A DNA stretch of 64,000 bases from Diabrotica undecimpunctata (lineage: Eukaryota; Arthropoda; Insecta; Coleoptera; Chrysomelidae), in assembly GCF_040954645.1 (NCBI RefSeq), contig NC_092805.1:76562257-76626256 (forward strand), given 5' to 3'. Positions within the stretch are counted from its first letter, which is position 1; every line of letters begins with the position of its first letter. Shown here piece by piece: positions 44,190 to 54,481 of the stretch. The notes beneath the pieces were generated by a model. The model saw nothing but the letters and a program-made list of their open reading frames with translations. It did no database searches and had not been told where the DNA came from. A program made the translations under genes and the position numbers.

Positions 44190-44590
44190 TACAAAACCAT
44201 AATAAGACCAGAGATTGTATATGGAAGGGAAACATGGACGCTGACAAAAAAAGAAGTAAATACATTGCAGATGTGGGAACGTAGAATCCTTCGAATAATA
44301 TATGGTCTCTGCAGAGATAATGTGACAAACACATGGAGGCACAGACACAACGAGTTAGATTCTCTTCGGAAAGGAAAATTTAGTGAGATATATAAAGGCC
44401 AGTAGATTAAGATGGACGTGTTACGAAACAACGACAATGGCCTTATAAACAGCGTGTTTTGGGAAAACTAGATGGGAGATCAATGGGTCGGTCTAGAAAA
44501 AGGTGGAAAGATGCAGTCAGAAATGAACTGGAGAAAATGGGAAATAGTAGCACAGGACAGATATAACGCCATCGATGATGATTTAAACTT
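44190..44590 (+). pseudogene. non-LTR RT C-terminal tail fragment
   Basis: The plus strand gives KTIIRPEIVYGRETWTLTKK, LQMWERRILRIIYGLCRDN and TWRHRHNELDSL, then in a shifted frame LRW and GRSMGRSRKRWKDAV. This is the tail of an insect non-LTR polyprotein, from a family distinct from the 3855 copy. It is a relic with several shifts, inserted in the second Harbinger element. Confidence 0.75.
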
Positions 44591-44741
44591 TGGTGATTAA
44601 ATATAAAAAACTCAAGCAGATCTATTTATGAACAAACTGTATTGATTTTGATCTTGACTAATTTTGTATTCATTTCAATCAATAATAATAAAAATAAAAA
44701 AAACAAAACTTTAACTAATCACTATGATACTTCTAACAGTT

Positions 44742-45887
44742 CTAATTGAAATATCTTTCTATTAAAAGTTGTCTGGTTCTTGTGCCCGAGTCTTCTTCAT
44801 TTACCCTAATTTCAATTTCCTCAGGTCCCTGGTTATCGGGAAAATCTTCATGGAGATCATTTTCATCCAATCTTCCTTTGACGCAAATATTGTGTAAAAC
44901 ACAACAAGCTACAACAATGGTTCCTACTTTTTCTGGATCATATCTTAACTTCCGTTCACCCAATAAACAACGGAATCTATTTTTCAGAACCCCATTACAT
45001 CGTTCAATAACATTCCTTGCAGATGCATGGCGGAAGTTGTATCTTCTTTCTGGAGTTCCATCTGCAGCATTTTGAACAGGTGTCATGAGCCAAGGCTCTA
45101 AGGGATAACCAGAATCACCCAATAACCAGGAATTAGTGTCACCAGCCTCATAACAGTTTTGTAGCTCTTGTCGGATTGCAGACCTCCTCCAAATATATGC
45201 ATCATGAGTGGCTCCAGCATATCTCGGGTTTACATTCAAAATAACCAACTTACTGTTGCATATCTAAAAAATATTTTAAATCAAATTCTATGTCATTAAT
45301 TTATTTTAAAGTCTTACCAGCTGGACATTCTTTGAATGATATCCTTTACGGTTAAGATAATTATGTTCCTCTATTCGAGGAGCTACTATTGCTACATGTG
45401 TGCAATCGATTGCCCCAATTACACCAGTAAATTGTCTTGTCTCCATGAAACCTGTTTTGATTGCAAGCTTTGCTTCTGGTGTGACGGGAAATTCAATCCA
45501 GGTATTTGACAGATTATGTACAATTAAGTCAGAAACTTCCTTGATACATTTGCTTACGGTAGTCTGTCCCATACATACTGCATGACTATGACCAATAACC
45601 CGTTGATATGACCCATTGGCAAAAAAAAATAAGGCCGCAAATATTCTTATGCTGGGGTCAACTGCAATGGGGTGTAATGAATTATTCATATGGGGCAACA
45701 GCTGTTCTATTAAATAGTGAACCATATCTTTAGTTAAGCGATACAAGGATATGAAATGATTATCGCTAAAAGAAAATGGGTCACTTTCGTTACGCATTAT
45801 CCTTCTTTCTATATTCTGTTCTAGAATTTCATGCTGTCTATTTTCCTCCTCGATTTCCGCAAACATAAGTTGGTATAATGGAAGCAT
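44742..45887 (-). CDS. PIF/Harbinger transposase, intact, 2 exons
   Basis: Exon 1 45887-45318 and exon 2 45263-44742 (570 and 522 bases) join in phase 0 across a GTAAGA donor and TTTTTAG acceptor, giving 363 residues with no internal stop. Exon 1 has FFANGSYQRVIGHSHAVCMG and TTVSKCIKEV (helix-turn-helix region) and ends with GVIGAIDCTHVAI, the first catalytic Asp. Exon 2 has YAGATHDAYIWR, WLLGDSGYPLEPWLMTP (second Asp) and ARNVIERCNGVLKNRFRCLL (Glu). This is the full DDE_Tnp_4/HARBI1 layout at normal length, so the protein could be active. The start ATG directly follows an ACCAG acceptor-like site, so an upstream noncoding exon is possible. Confidence 0.9.
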
Positions 45888-46343
45888 CTGGTAAATAAAA
45901 CCTATATAATATAATAACTATACTTAATTATTTATATACCTTTGCTTTGAATCCCGCAGTTTTACAGTTTAGAAAATAAAAATATTTTCAGTTTTCCTGT
46001 CACTGTCAATTTATTTTAATAATCTTGGATAGAACATCAACATTTCCTACAATATTTTCAAGATGAATAGTATATTCACGATGTTTACCGAATGACGGTT
46101 TCTACTATCGTATTCTATTTGGCGTGCTTCAAAAATGATTTCCACAACAAAACTTTTACGTGACGTCACTAAAATAGAATTCTATTTTGCATGCTCCCAC
46201 TACTGGCATGGCAGCAAACTTCAGCTTGGACGCTAAATTTGGCGGGCTCCTTTTTTAATGTTTCAGGAAATATGAGAATTTACCTTCAGTTTCGGGCTCC
46301 CAAAATTCTGGATTCCACATCTGTGTCGATGGACCATAATTTA

Positions 46344-46657
46344 TGTACGAGACGCACAATAAAGCCTCGATGGTTAGCGGACTGTATACTTAATTAATTG
46401 AAATAAGACTCACGAAACTTACTGTAGTTACACCTTTATTTAATTTAGACTATTCACCATTCACTTATGATAATTAGATGGCTATAAGCCAGAGCTAATA
46501 CAATATTTACTAGTTCAATAATAATAATAATTAGATGGCAACAAGCCAGAGCTAATGTATGTTTTTACTTTTTATAAAACTACAACTAAAAAAAATGGCG
46601 TTATGCATAATGAATGCACTGGCGCAGAATGTCACTTGTCACTTTTTGGTGGTGGCA
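46344..46657. repeat. 314-bp direct repeat, copy 2 (probable LTR)
   Basis: Same sequence and orientation as 35109-35422; the one difference found is GCATAATG here against GCGTAATG there. The flanks are unrelated to those of copy 1 and give no target duplication. Confidence 0.75.
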
Positions 46658-47667
46658 GCACCGAACAACCCGAAGGTGCACTCGACTCGGCGGGAATTGT
46701 TCGCGCATCTGGTTTGCGCATTGTCAGCGGCCATGTTTTAGTTTTCAGTCACGTCGTTGACACGATTATTTTGTGTTTGTTGTTGTCAGATCTAGAGGTG
46801 ATTGATCCAAGTATTTTTGTGGATCAGGTCAAACTGATACGCGTAAACAAAAATACCTGCTAAAAAATACTGGTTTGGAAATCAGTTTGTTATCATTCGT
46901 TTATTATACATCTAAGCATAACGATAACATTATTTGTATTTTGTTAGATTTCTTTATAGTTATTAAAATGACTGTTTTACTTCAAATACTTAAATTACTG
47001 TTATTCAGAGATTGCATAAAAAGTTCATAAAAAATGGCGATAGTCTTGCCTACTTCACACCAATTGCCGTCTGTTGATATTTCTCTAAAGCTTTGTAAAC
47101 ATTAAGAAATGCACGAGAATAATTAAGGACGTACCTGTTACTGAGTCTGTGTCTTTATCTGTCGGCATGTTATTAATTTTTGCTCGGGCGCCAGTTTGAG
47201 ATGGGTAGCTCTTTCGGGGCGACAGACTCAGTAAAACACAGGTTTGAAGTAAAAATAAATCTATTAATTTAGTATATCTACAATAAATAAAAATAAAAGG
47301 AATTCTACGTTGTATACTTATACAATGAATGAAACTAAAACGAATTCTACTGGATCCTGTGATGAACGAAGTCCTCGGCGAACGTTTATAAAAGAAAAGA
47401 AATTAATTAGTACTACTAATAAGAAACGAAATGGGGGAAATCGATCGCGCGCAGATTTATACTCGCTTTCGCTTCAATTCAGCGAAAGCTCCGAATATGC
47501 TCGCAAAACAAAATATTTAGCTGTGCAGACCCATGGCAATGTTCAATACACAATGCCGACGGGTTCCGCTTGGCTAAGGACAGAATATTATCCTCAATAC
47601 GGAAATCTCTCTGTCCCGGTTGGTTCTGTGCAGATTCGCGGTAATGCTCAATACGCAACACCGATGG
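46658..47667. other. unassigned GC-richer stretch with a primer-site-like motif
   Basis: On the complement, TGGCGCCCGAGC (47193-47182) resembles a retroelement primer-binding site. It is followed by MPTDKDTDSVT from an ATG at 47168 up to a CAG/GTACGT donor. This may be the 5' end of another LTR element whose LTR is 47194-47667 plus 54245 onward. No coding domain supports it. The 136-codon plus frame at 47310 is not recognised. Confidence 0.3.
47520..47667 (+). repeat. 109-bp tandem repeat, second unit split by the BEL insertion
   Basis: CTGTGCAGA...GGCAATG.TCAATAC.CAA..CCGA opens units at 47520 and 47629. Unit 2 breaks off at 47667 and resumes at 54245 with GTTCCGCTTGGTTAGGGACA, matching GTTCCGCTTGGCTAAGGACA of unit 1. 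The BEL element therefore landed inside a pre-existing tandem repeat. Confidence 0.8.
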
Positions 47668-48086
47668 TGTGGGGTATTAACAAACAAATGTACTATTGCA
47701 AATTAATAGTACTTAATTAACAGAACTATTCCTTCGGTAACTCTGGCGAGAAAATGGACTTTTCCTCATTGGTGCAAATAATTATTAAAATTTAAATGGT
47801 TGCAATAAACAATCAAAAACAATTTATAGGTTTAGGTAAAACTAGGTAAAACTTACCGCTGGGTCTAATTACCAGGGTGTGCACTACAAAACAACGAACG
47901 AAATCAATTTAATATGCGTGTATGGGTTCACGTGCCGGGTTGCGTCTTTTCCTTTCAACGACTGGTGCTCTTCTCTCTCAAAGGGACGCATTCCACGAGC
48001 CCGATGGCGGTACTTATAGGGATCGTAGGAATACAGGGAGGACAAATGTATTGATTAATTTATACAACCATATCTAAATTTAAACA
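47668..48086 (-). repeat. 3' LTR of BEL element
   Basis: Begins TGTGGGGTATTAAC and ends TCTAAATTTAAACA on the plus strand. Identical by eye to 53821-54239. It should contain the polyadenylation site of the minus-strand transcript. Confidence 0.97.
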
Positions 48087-48099
48087 TTCTCCCCCCTTT
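48087..48099 (-). other. polypurine tract of BEL element
   Basis: On the complement AAAGGGGGGAGAA lies immediately before the 3' LTR, the expected place and composition for the plus-strand primer of reverse transcription. Confidence 0.9.
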
Positions 48100-48315
48100 A
48101 AAGGCCATAAGGTCTTTAAAAAACAAAACGAATTCCAAATACTATAATTACTTAAACAACTAAAACGATAATTAATACAAACAATTCCTATACAAATCTT
48201 ACACAAATATTCAAAACTTAAACTACAAGAAAAAAATTAAAATTAAAATGGTGGTTTCGTCGCGGTTATATTGACAAAAGTCGAACAAAACAAAATCAGT
48301 AAAAAGGCTGACCAA

Positions 48316-51300
48316 CTAATCTTCATCTATCGGCAAGGGACAGATTCGAACAAGAGGCCGTTTTAAGGTTCCGGTGATCGTACGCACGGTAGCCACTCGA
48401 GCTACACCGTCTTTACCCTCATGCAATTCAACAAGACGCGCGAGAGGCCATTTACACGGAGCCAAATTATCCTCCTTTAAAACAACTAAGGCACCGATTT
48501 TAGGTACAAAGCCAGAATCTAACCATTTGGACTTTTGTTGCAAGGTGTGCAAATATTCCTTTCGCCATCGAGCCCAAAAATCCCTATGGATGCGTTGTAA
48601 CAACTGCCATCTGGACAAACGATTGAAGGATACCTCCGAAAAATCAGGCACAGACAATGATGTCAAGGGTTCAAGAGTCAGGAAATGTCCTGGGGTCAAC
48701 GCATTGAGATCTTCAACATCATTGGTTAATGGGGTGAGAGGGCGTGAGTTTAAGACCGATTCAATTAAAGTTAAAACGGTATAAAATTCTTCGTAGGTCA
48801 AAATTTGAGCCCCGACTATACGAACAATATGTTCCTTTACAGAACGAATTCCCCGTTCATAAATACCACCAAAATGTGGAGCAGCGGGAGGAGCAAATGA
48901 AAACTTAATATTTTCTTTATCGAGAGCGCTCTCCATGAAGCTACTAAGCTGTCGATAAGCACTATGAAAATTAGTGCCATTATCACAAAACACTTGCGAT
49001 ACTCGACCTCTCCGAGCGATAAAACGTTGTAAAGCGGCCAAAAAGGCTTCCGCGGTCAAATCACTAGCTAATTCAAGATGTAAAGCCTTTGTAGCGCAAC
49101 ATACAAATAGACACAAATAGGCCTTTTGAGTTCTAACTCCCCTGTAACGAGACATGGTTATCGAGAACGGTCCACCATAATCTAACCCACAAATCGAAAA
49201 GGGTTTAATGGCACCGAGCCGAAATTTAGGCAAATTACCCATAGGGGGTTGTAAATTTTTCGGAGATTGTTTCCAACATCTAATACATTTGGACAATACC
49301 GAATTAACGGCTTGTTTAGAAGACATTATCCAAAACCTTTGACTAACCAAAAACTGAGTACTCTTAAATCCAGCATGTAAATACTTCTCATGATAATGAC
49401 GAACTAGAAGAGTAGTAAGGCGAGATTTTTTTGGTAACAAAAACGGGTGTTTTGCTTCATACGATAACGAAGACTGAGATAGACGACCACCTACTCTTAA
49501 ACACTGAGTACTATCATCTAAAAATACTCCCAACTTACGAAATGGTTTTGGAAAAGAATTTGATTGCAGATGTTCTTCAAAATACTTTTCTTGTGTAAAT
49601 CTGACAAGAATAATCAATGAGTCTTCTAATTCTACGGAAGTCAAGGGTCCTGACCGTTTCGACCTTTTATAACGAGAGTTGTGCGCGAATCGCAACATAA
49701 AAGCCAAAATTCTTTGGATCGAGGTAAAAGACGATTTATTTTTTAACAAACAAGACAAAAAATGTTCCTCACGAGTGGAAACAAACACTAAAGCTTTCTT
49801 TATCTCTTCCAAAGAGGATTTTTCCTGCAATGAGGGAGGAACCTCTGGAAAAATTAATGGAATATTATACAAAAACGAAGGACCTGTTAACCAGTCTAAT
49901 TTTGATAGAAAAGCGGCCGGTAGCATGCCTCGCGAAGGCGCATCGGCTGCATTATTTCGAGATTCGATATAATGCCAAGAATAATTTTGACTATGGGACT
50001 GGATATACGAAATGCGATTTGCGACGAAAGTTTTGAATCTCGAGTGGGAGCTTTTAATCCAGTGCAACACGATTTGAGAATCTAACCAACCATACACATT
50101 TTGAAATATTATATGCTTCCACGACTCTAACACAAACGACATAAGTTTTACCAAATGAACAGCAGCTAACAATTCTAATCGAGGTATAGTAATCTGTTTT
50201 ATAGGAGCTACTTTCGATTTGGCACACAGTAAATTAACTTGAACTAGGTTACGAGTATCAATACTACGAATATAAACGACACAAGCATATCCCTTTTCAC
50301 TAGCATCGGCAAATCCATGAAGCTCTAAGATCGGACATGAGGAAATATTCAAAAAACGAGGAATTTTGAACTGTGAAATAAGAGATAGTTCGCTCTTATA
50401 TTGTTCCCATACCCGAATTATTTCCGAAGGAGGACGATCATCCCATTTAAGACCGGTTGCCCAAAGTTGTTGGATTAAATGTTTAATGAAAAAGGTAATA
50501 GGTGTTAAGTAACCACAAGGATCATAAATTCGAGCTAATTCGGACAAAAACGATCTTTTAGTACAAGGGACGTCTTGCAATTTGACTGAAAATTGAAAGA
50601 CGTCGGACTGTGCAATCCACTTCAAACCAAGGATTTTTAATGAAGGACCATTTGCTTCTGGATCAAAATTAATGGAGTGAGGATTAATATGGGATTCAGG
50701 AAACTGCGACAACAATTTGGGTTCATTCGAACACCATTTCCGTAACTCAAAGCCTCCTAACTTTAACAAAGCGACTAATTCGTCAACTAAAGTTTGTGCT
50801 TCTTCGAGAGTCGCAGCACCAAAAACAAAATCATCAATATACGAAGCATGACGAATAAGCGAGACGGCTTTAGGAAAACGAGAGCCTTCGTCTAATGCTA
50901 ATTGTTGGAGAGTTCTTAAAGCGAGATACGGCGAAGATACTATTCCAAAAGTAACAGTTAATAAACGATATTCCTGAATTTCCTCAGCGCTAGAAAATCT
51001 CCATAACACGCGTTGATAATCCGTGTGTTCAGGAGCGACTAAAATATTACGATACATCTGACGAATGTCCGCACACAGCGCAAAACGATTAAGTCTAAAA
51101 TTCAACAACAGCGAGACTATGTTCTGTTGCAGCTTAGGACCGACCAGTAAATAGTCGTTTAAAGATTTACCGCGACTGGGACTTTTCTGAGACGCATTAT
51201 ATACAACTCGAATTTTACTTGAAACACTATCTGGTTTCACAACGCAATGATGTGGAATATAATACTTTCCCCTTTTCTTTTCGGCATTAGAGACTAACTG

Positions 51301-53508
51301 CATATGACCTAAATCAAGATACTCCTGCATATGAAAAGAATATTCTTTTTTCAAACTTGGTTGACGAGATAAGCGTCGTTCTAATGATAGCAATCTATTT
51401 AACGCAATATCATAGCTATCTTGCAAACAAGGCGGCGATTCACGAAAAGGCAAAGATACAACATATTTACCCGAGACGTCCCGATTATGCGTTTCCAGAT
51501 AAATGTTCTCACACAGAACGTCTTCTGGTTCTGAAACTGGCTTTTCCGGTACGTTTTCCAGTTCCCAAAATTTCGTTAACGAAGAATTTAGTGGGTCTTC
51601 AATATTTGAAAGACAAACAAGCGAAGTCGAGGAAAGGTTAGGTGTGCTAGTAGGTCCTAACAAAATATAACCAAAAACGGTATTTATGGCATCTGGTTGT
51701 CCCGCTTTACCTTCAATTTTACCTTCTAACAACACCTTCGAAAATATGCTACAACCAATTAACAAATCTATAGATTGACTACAGTTAAATTCGGGATCGG
51801 CTAGCTTCAAATTTTTAATATAATTCCACGTCGATATGTCAATTTTGGTGCTCGGCAAATCCGAGCAAACCCGATCTGTAATAATAGCCTCCAAGTGATA
51901 CACCGGTGACTCCTGATGACGAGGTTGGATAGAAAAACTTATTTGACCTTGATTCAGTTTCGTTTGCATCGAATTGAGTCCGTTAACTTCAAATGAACAA
52001 GGAGTTTTAGGCCAACCTAATCTACTGGCAGCTTTACGACTAATGAACGAACTCATTGAACCTGAATCTAGAAGACATCTCAAGGGCTGTTTACATCCCT
52101 TACTATCAATCGCGTGAACTAAAACGGTACCGAGCAAAATTTCCTTTTTTGTCTCGTTTTTCTTCCCTATAAAACTAGCAGCACAATGTGATATTTCAGG
52201 CGAATTTTGTTCGACTCCCGATGCCCCTGGATTATTAGTATTTTCTATGGACGACTGACTATTGGAACGATTTCTATCAAAATGCAACAAACTATTATGA
52301 AGGTGACTATTACATTTACTACATTTAAAGGCCTTTGGACACGACTTGACAGAATGATTAGCCTGATTAAGACACCTAAAACACGAGGAAGATTCTTTAC
52401 AAAATTGGTATCTTTCTTTTGGAGATTTTTTCAAAAACAACGAGCAATGGTTAAGAAAATGACTTTGTTTACATAAAGCACAACATATTGACGACGAATT
52501 TGTAACAAAGGATGAACTACTATTATGCCTTGACTCATTGGAATGTTTATAATTACACTTTGGCTCCGTATAAGTTGGAGCCCTCGACGATTTCTTAGAT
52601 TCACTTAAGCTACTATTCAAATTATCGTAAGCAATGTACTGAGTTTCAATAAACTCTACCAATTTTTGAAATGACGGGATTTTATTCGATTTATTTTCTA
52701 ACTCAAATAACTTTACTGAATCCGCGTCTAATTTCGACAAAAGTAAATTAAACATAATAAAATCCCAATGTTCTGTCGGAAGACCTAATGTTTTCAATGC
52801 GGCTAAATTTTCTAAAAACGTGTCTACTAATTTAGCCAGATTTTTCGAATTAACTACCGATATTTTCTGTACGCCCAAGATCGCATCCCAATGCGCGGAC
52901 GCACAACGACGAACATTTGTGTAGCGTTTAACAATTAGGTCGTAAGCAATTTGATAATTATCGCTATTTATTGACAAATTACGAATCAAACTAAGTGGAG
53001 TACCTTCTAAACATCCTTTCAAATACTTAAACTTTTCTACGTCTGCTAGGCCTGCGTTATTATGTACAACCGAATTATATAAGTCTAAAAACGAACTAAA
53101 CTCCTTAAAATCACCCTTAAATTTAGGCAGCTCTATTTTAGGCAAGCGAATATTTGATTGTGGAACTACTACCGATCTAAATGGTTCTGGAGTTTCAAAT
53201 TGTGGCTCAAATAATTCCTCACTAAATAGTTTTATTTTATAAAATTGTTCCAAAAATAATTCCCGAACATTTTCTTCAACCCTCGTATCCGCGTCTGGTA
53301 CAGAAAGAATATTACTAATAATATTAGTGTGATGTTTTAAGAACTCTTCGCGAATCGAATCTAATTCTTCCAGTCTAATTTTAAATAAAGGGCGAATAGA
53401 AACGTCTGAACGGGCCTTAAAACCTAAATCGAAAATTAACTGAATATCATTTAAAGCAGTTTTTCTTAAAAATTTGAGCTTCCTATTCTTTTCTTCAAGT
53501 TTTTCCAT
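48316..53508 (-). CDS. BEL/Pao gag-pol polyprotein, 1730 residues, intact
   Basis: Residues ~1-330 are gag (DUF1759-like; LPKIELPKFKGDFKEFSSFL near 125). Zinc knuckles CALCKQSHFLNHC and CFRCLNQANHSVKSC lie at ~340-400, the protease CLLDSGSMSSF at ~480, then RT with FALCADIRQMYRNILVAPEH and ASYIDDFVFG (catalytic DD ~889). RNase H has ELHGFADASEKGYACVVY and GWLDSQIVLHWIK. Integrase has an HHCC finger (VRHYHEKYLHAG, CIRCWK), CGLDYGGPF, VFCDNGTNFHS (~1508) and GGIYERGIRSVKEHI: all of D, D, E are present. A DUF5641-like end follows. Gag and pol share one frame, as is usual for BEL. The start MEKLEEKNRKLKFLRK is about 310 bases inside the 5' LTR. No env-like region follows. Confidence 0.96.
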   Translation of the reverse strand: MEKLEEKNRKLKFLRKTALNDIQLIFDLGFKARSDVSIRPLFKIRLEELDSIREEFLKHHTNIISNILSVPDADTRVEENVRELFLEQFYKIKLFSEELFEPQFETPEPFRSVVVPQSNIRLPKIELPKFKGDFKEFSSFLDLYNSVVHNNAGLADVEKFKYLKGCLEGTPLSLIRNLSINSDNYQIAYDLIVKRYTNVRRCASAHWDAILGVQKISVVNSKNLAKLVDTFLENLAALKTLGLPTEHWDFIMFNLLLSKLDADSVKLFELENKSNKIPSFQKLVEFIETQYIAYDNLNSSLSESKKSSRAPTYTEPKCNYKHSNESRHNSSSSFVTNSSSICCALCKQSHFLNHCSLFLKKSPKERYQFCKESSSCFRCLNQANHSVKSCPKAFKCSKCNSHLHNSLLHFDRNRSNSQSSIENTNNPGASGVEQNSPEISHCAASFIGKKNETKKEILLGTVLVHAIDSKGCKQPLRCLLDSGSMSSFISRKAASRLGWPKTPCSFEVNGLNSMQTKLNQGQISFSIQPRHQESPVYHLEAIITDRVCSDLPSTKIDISTWNYIKNLKLADPEFNCSQSIDLLIGCSIFSKVLLEGKIEGKAGQPDAINTVFGYILLGPTSTPNLSSTSLVCLSNIEDPLNSSLTKFWELENVPEKPVSEPEDVLCENIYLETHNRDVSGKYVVSLPFRESPPCLQDSYDIALNRLLSLERRLSRQPSLKKEYSFHMQEYLDLGHMQLVSNAEKKRGKYYIPHHCVVKPDSVSSKIRVVYNASQKSPSRGKSLNDYLLVGPKLQQNIVSLLLNFRLNRFALCADIRQMYRNILVAPEHTDYQRVLWRFSSAEEIQEYRLLTVTFGIVSSPYLALRTLQQLALDEGSRFPKAVSLIRHASYIDDFVFGAATLEEAQTLVDELVALLKLGGFELRKWCSNEPKLLSQFPESHINPHSINFDPEANGPSLKILGLKWIAQSDVFQFSVKLQDVPCTKRSFLSELARIYDPCGYLTPITFFIKHLIQQLWATGLKWDDRPPSEIIRVWEQYKSELSLISQFKIPRFLNISSCPILELHGFADASEKGYACVVYIRSIDTRNLVQVNLLCAKSKVAPIKQITIPRLELLAAVHLVKLMSFVLESWKHIIFQNVYGWLDSQIVLHWIKSSHSRFKTFVANRISYIQSHSQNYSWHYIESRNNAADAPSRGMLPAAFLSKLDWLTGPSFLYNIPLIFPEVPPSLQEKSSLEEIKKALVFVSTREEHFLSCLLKNKSSFTSIQRILAFMLRFAHNSRYKRSKRSGPLTSVELEDSLIILVRFTQEKYFEEHLQSNSFPKPFRKLGVFLDDSTQCLRVGGRLSQSSLSYEAKHPFLLPKKSRLTTLLVRHYHEKYLHAGFKSTQFLVSQRFWIMSSKQAVNSVLSKCIRCWKQSPKNLQPPMGNLPKFRLGAIKPFSICGLDYGGPFSITMSRYRGVRTQKAYLCLFVCCATKALHLELASDLTAEAFLAALQRFIARRGRVSQVFCDNGTNFHSAYRQLSSFMESALDKENIKFSFAPPAAPHFGGIYERGIRSVKEHIVRIVGAQILTYEEFYTVLTLIESVLNSRPLTPLTNDVEDLNALTPGHFLTLEPLTSLSVPDFSEVSFNRLSRWQLLQRIHRDFWARWRKEYLHTLQQKSKWLDSGFVPKIGALVVLKEDNLAPCKWPLARLVELHEGKDGVARVATVRTITGTLKRPLVRICPLPIDED

Positions 53509-53793
53509 TTTAAATTTTTAACAAGTTCCAATAATATTTATACAAACGAAAATGTACAAAAATGTGGTCTAAAACCCGAAATTATCGATTTGTAATTTGA
53601 TACTTTATTAAAACGACGATAATCCCCTTTTAAAATCCCATATGGTCGACTTTACAAAAAGGTCATAAATTATTCTCGAGCCACGACAAGAGACGCAAAC
53701 TTAAGATAAGAACCCTCAAAACGATAAAAAATACGACGAGACGAAACCAACCATTCAAATTTAAATATAACAAAAAATATTTTTTCAATAAAT

Positions 53794-53819
53794 GAGTTCA
53801 AATCCGGCTCGAAGGACCA
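53794..53819 (-). other. primer-binding site for tRNA-Tyr
   Basis: The plus strand here, one base from the LTR, reads GTTCAAATCCGGCTCGAAGG followed by ACCA: the T-arm, acceptor strand and CCA end of insect tRNA-Tyr as I recall it. On the element strand this is complementary to the tRNA over about 25 bases, longer than the usual 18. Confidence 0.85.
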
Positions 53820-53820
53820 A

Positions 53821-54239
53821 TGTGGGGTATTAACAAACAAATGTACTATTGCAAATTAATAGTACTTAATTAACAGAACTATTCCTTCGGTAACTCTGGC
53901 GAGAAAATGGACTTTTCCTCATTGGTGCAAATAATTATTAAAATTTAAATGGTTGCAATAAACAATCAAAAACAATTTATAGGTTTAGGTAAAACTAGGT
54001 AAAACTTACCGCTGGGTCTAATTACCAGGGTGTGCACTACAAAACAACGAACGAAATCAATTTAATATGCGTGTATGGGTTCACGTGCCGGGTTGCGTCT
54101 TTTCCTTTCAACGACTGGTGCTCTTCTCTCTCAAAGGGACGCATTCCACGAGCCCGATGGCGGTACTTATAGGGATCGTAGGAATACAGGGAGGACAAAT
54201 GTATTGATTAATTTATACAACCATATCTAAATTTAAACA
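53821..54239 (-). repeat. 5' LTR of BEL element
   Basis: Identical by eye to 47668-48086. In this orientation it drives the gag-pol transcript. The GC-richer part of the LTR (GCGTCTTTTCCTTTCAACGA on the plus strand) is a reasonable place for the promoter, but no TATA box was verified. Confidence 0.97.
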
Positions 54240-54244
54240 GATGG

Positions 54245-54481
54245 GTTCCGCTTGGTTAGGGACAGAGTACGATCCTCAATAAGGAACTCTCTCTGTCCAG
54301 AATGGCTCGCAGGTTCACTACACCGGCGAGTCAGGGAGCCTAGAGCGCTAGCTACAACACTGTCTAATTCCGCTATTCACACGCCTTAAATAGCCGTTTA
54401 AATCCCACTACGCCGTCACGTTGTAGAAGTGGATGCGCAAATATTGACACTCCCACGGTTCGAACTGTTAAACGATCAGAG
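54245..54481. other. flank between BEL element and satellite
   Basis: Starts with the rest of the split 109-bp repeat unit and then about 170 bases of unassigned GC-richer sequence. No gene seen. Confidence 0.4.

Larger units (their letters stand above)
41129..46198. mobile_element. second PIF/Harbinger element, 5.07 kb
   Basis: GGGAGCACGCAAAATAGAAT at 41129 is mirrored at 46198 with two or three differences over about 40 bases, both arms continuing into TAGTGACGTCACGT. It contains the two genes expected: a Myb/SANT-like DNA-binding protein (plus) and a transposase (minus). The families differ from the element at 6835. A 577-bp Tc1/mariner-like MITE and non-LTR fragments have inserted into it. 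No TWA duplication is visible at the ends, so the ends may be slightly off or mutated. Confidence 0.85.
47668..54239 (-). mobile_element. complete BEL/Pao LTR retrotransposon, 6572 bp, GATGG target duplication
   Basis: LTRs at 47668-48086 and 53821-54239 (419 bp each) show no difference that I can find. GATGG flanks the element (47663-47667 and 54240-54244). On the complement the order is 5' LTR, tRNA-Tyr primer site, one ORF of 1730 codons, polypurine tract, 3' LTR. Every hallmark is present and nothing is broken, so this is a very recent and possibly mobile copy. Confidence 0.97.

Noticed and set aside
48374..52476. Several plus-strand ORFs of 60-136 codons
   Set aside because: Antisense to the intact BEL polyprotein; no motifs of their own.
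53790..53820. tRNA-Tyr gene
   Set aside because: Only the 3' end of the tRNA is present and it lies at the LTR border, so it is a primer-binding site.
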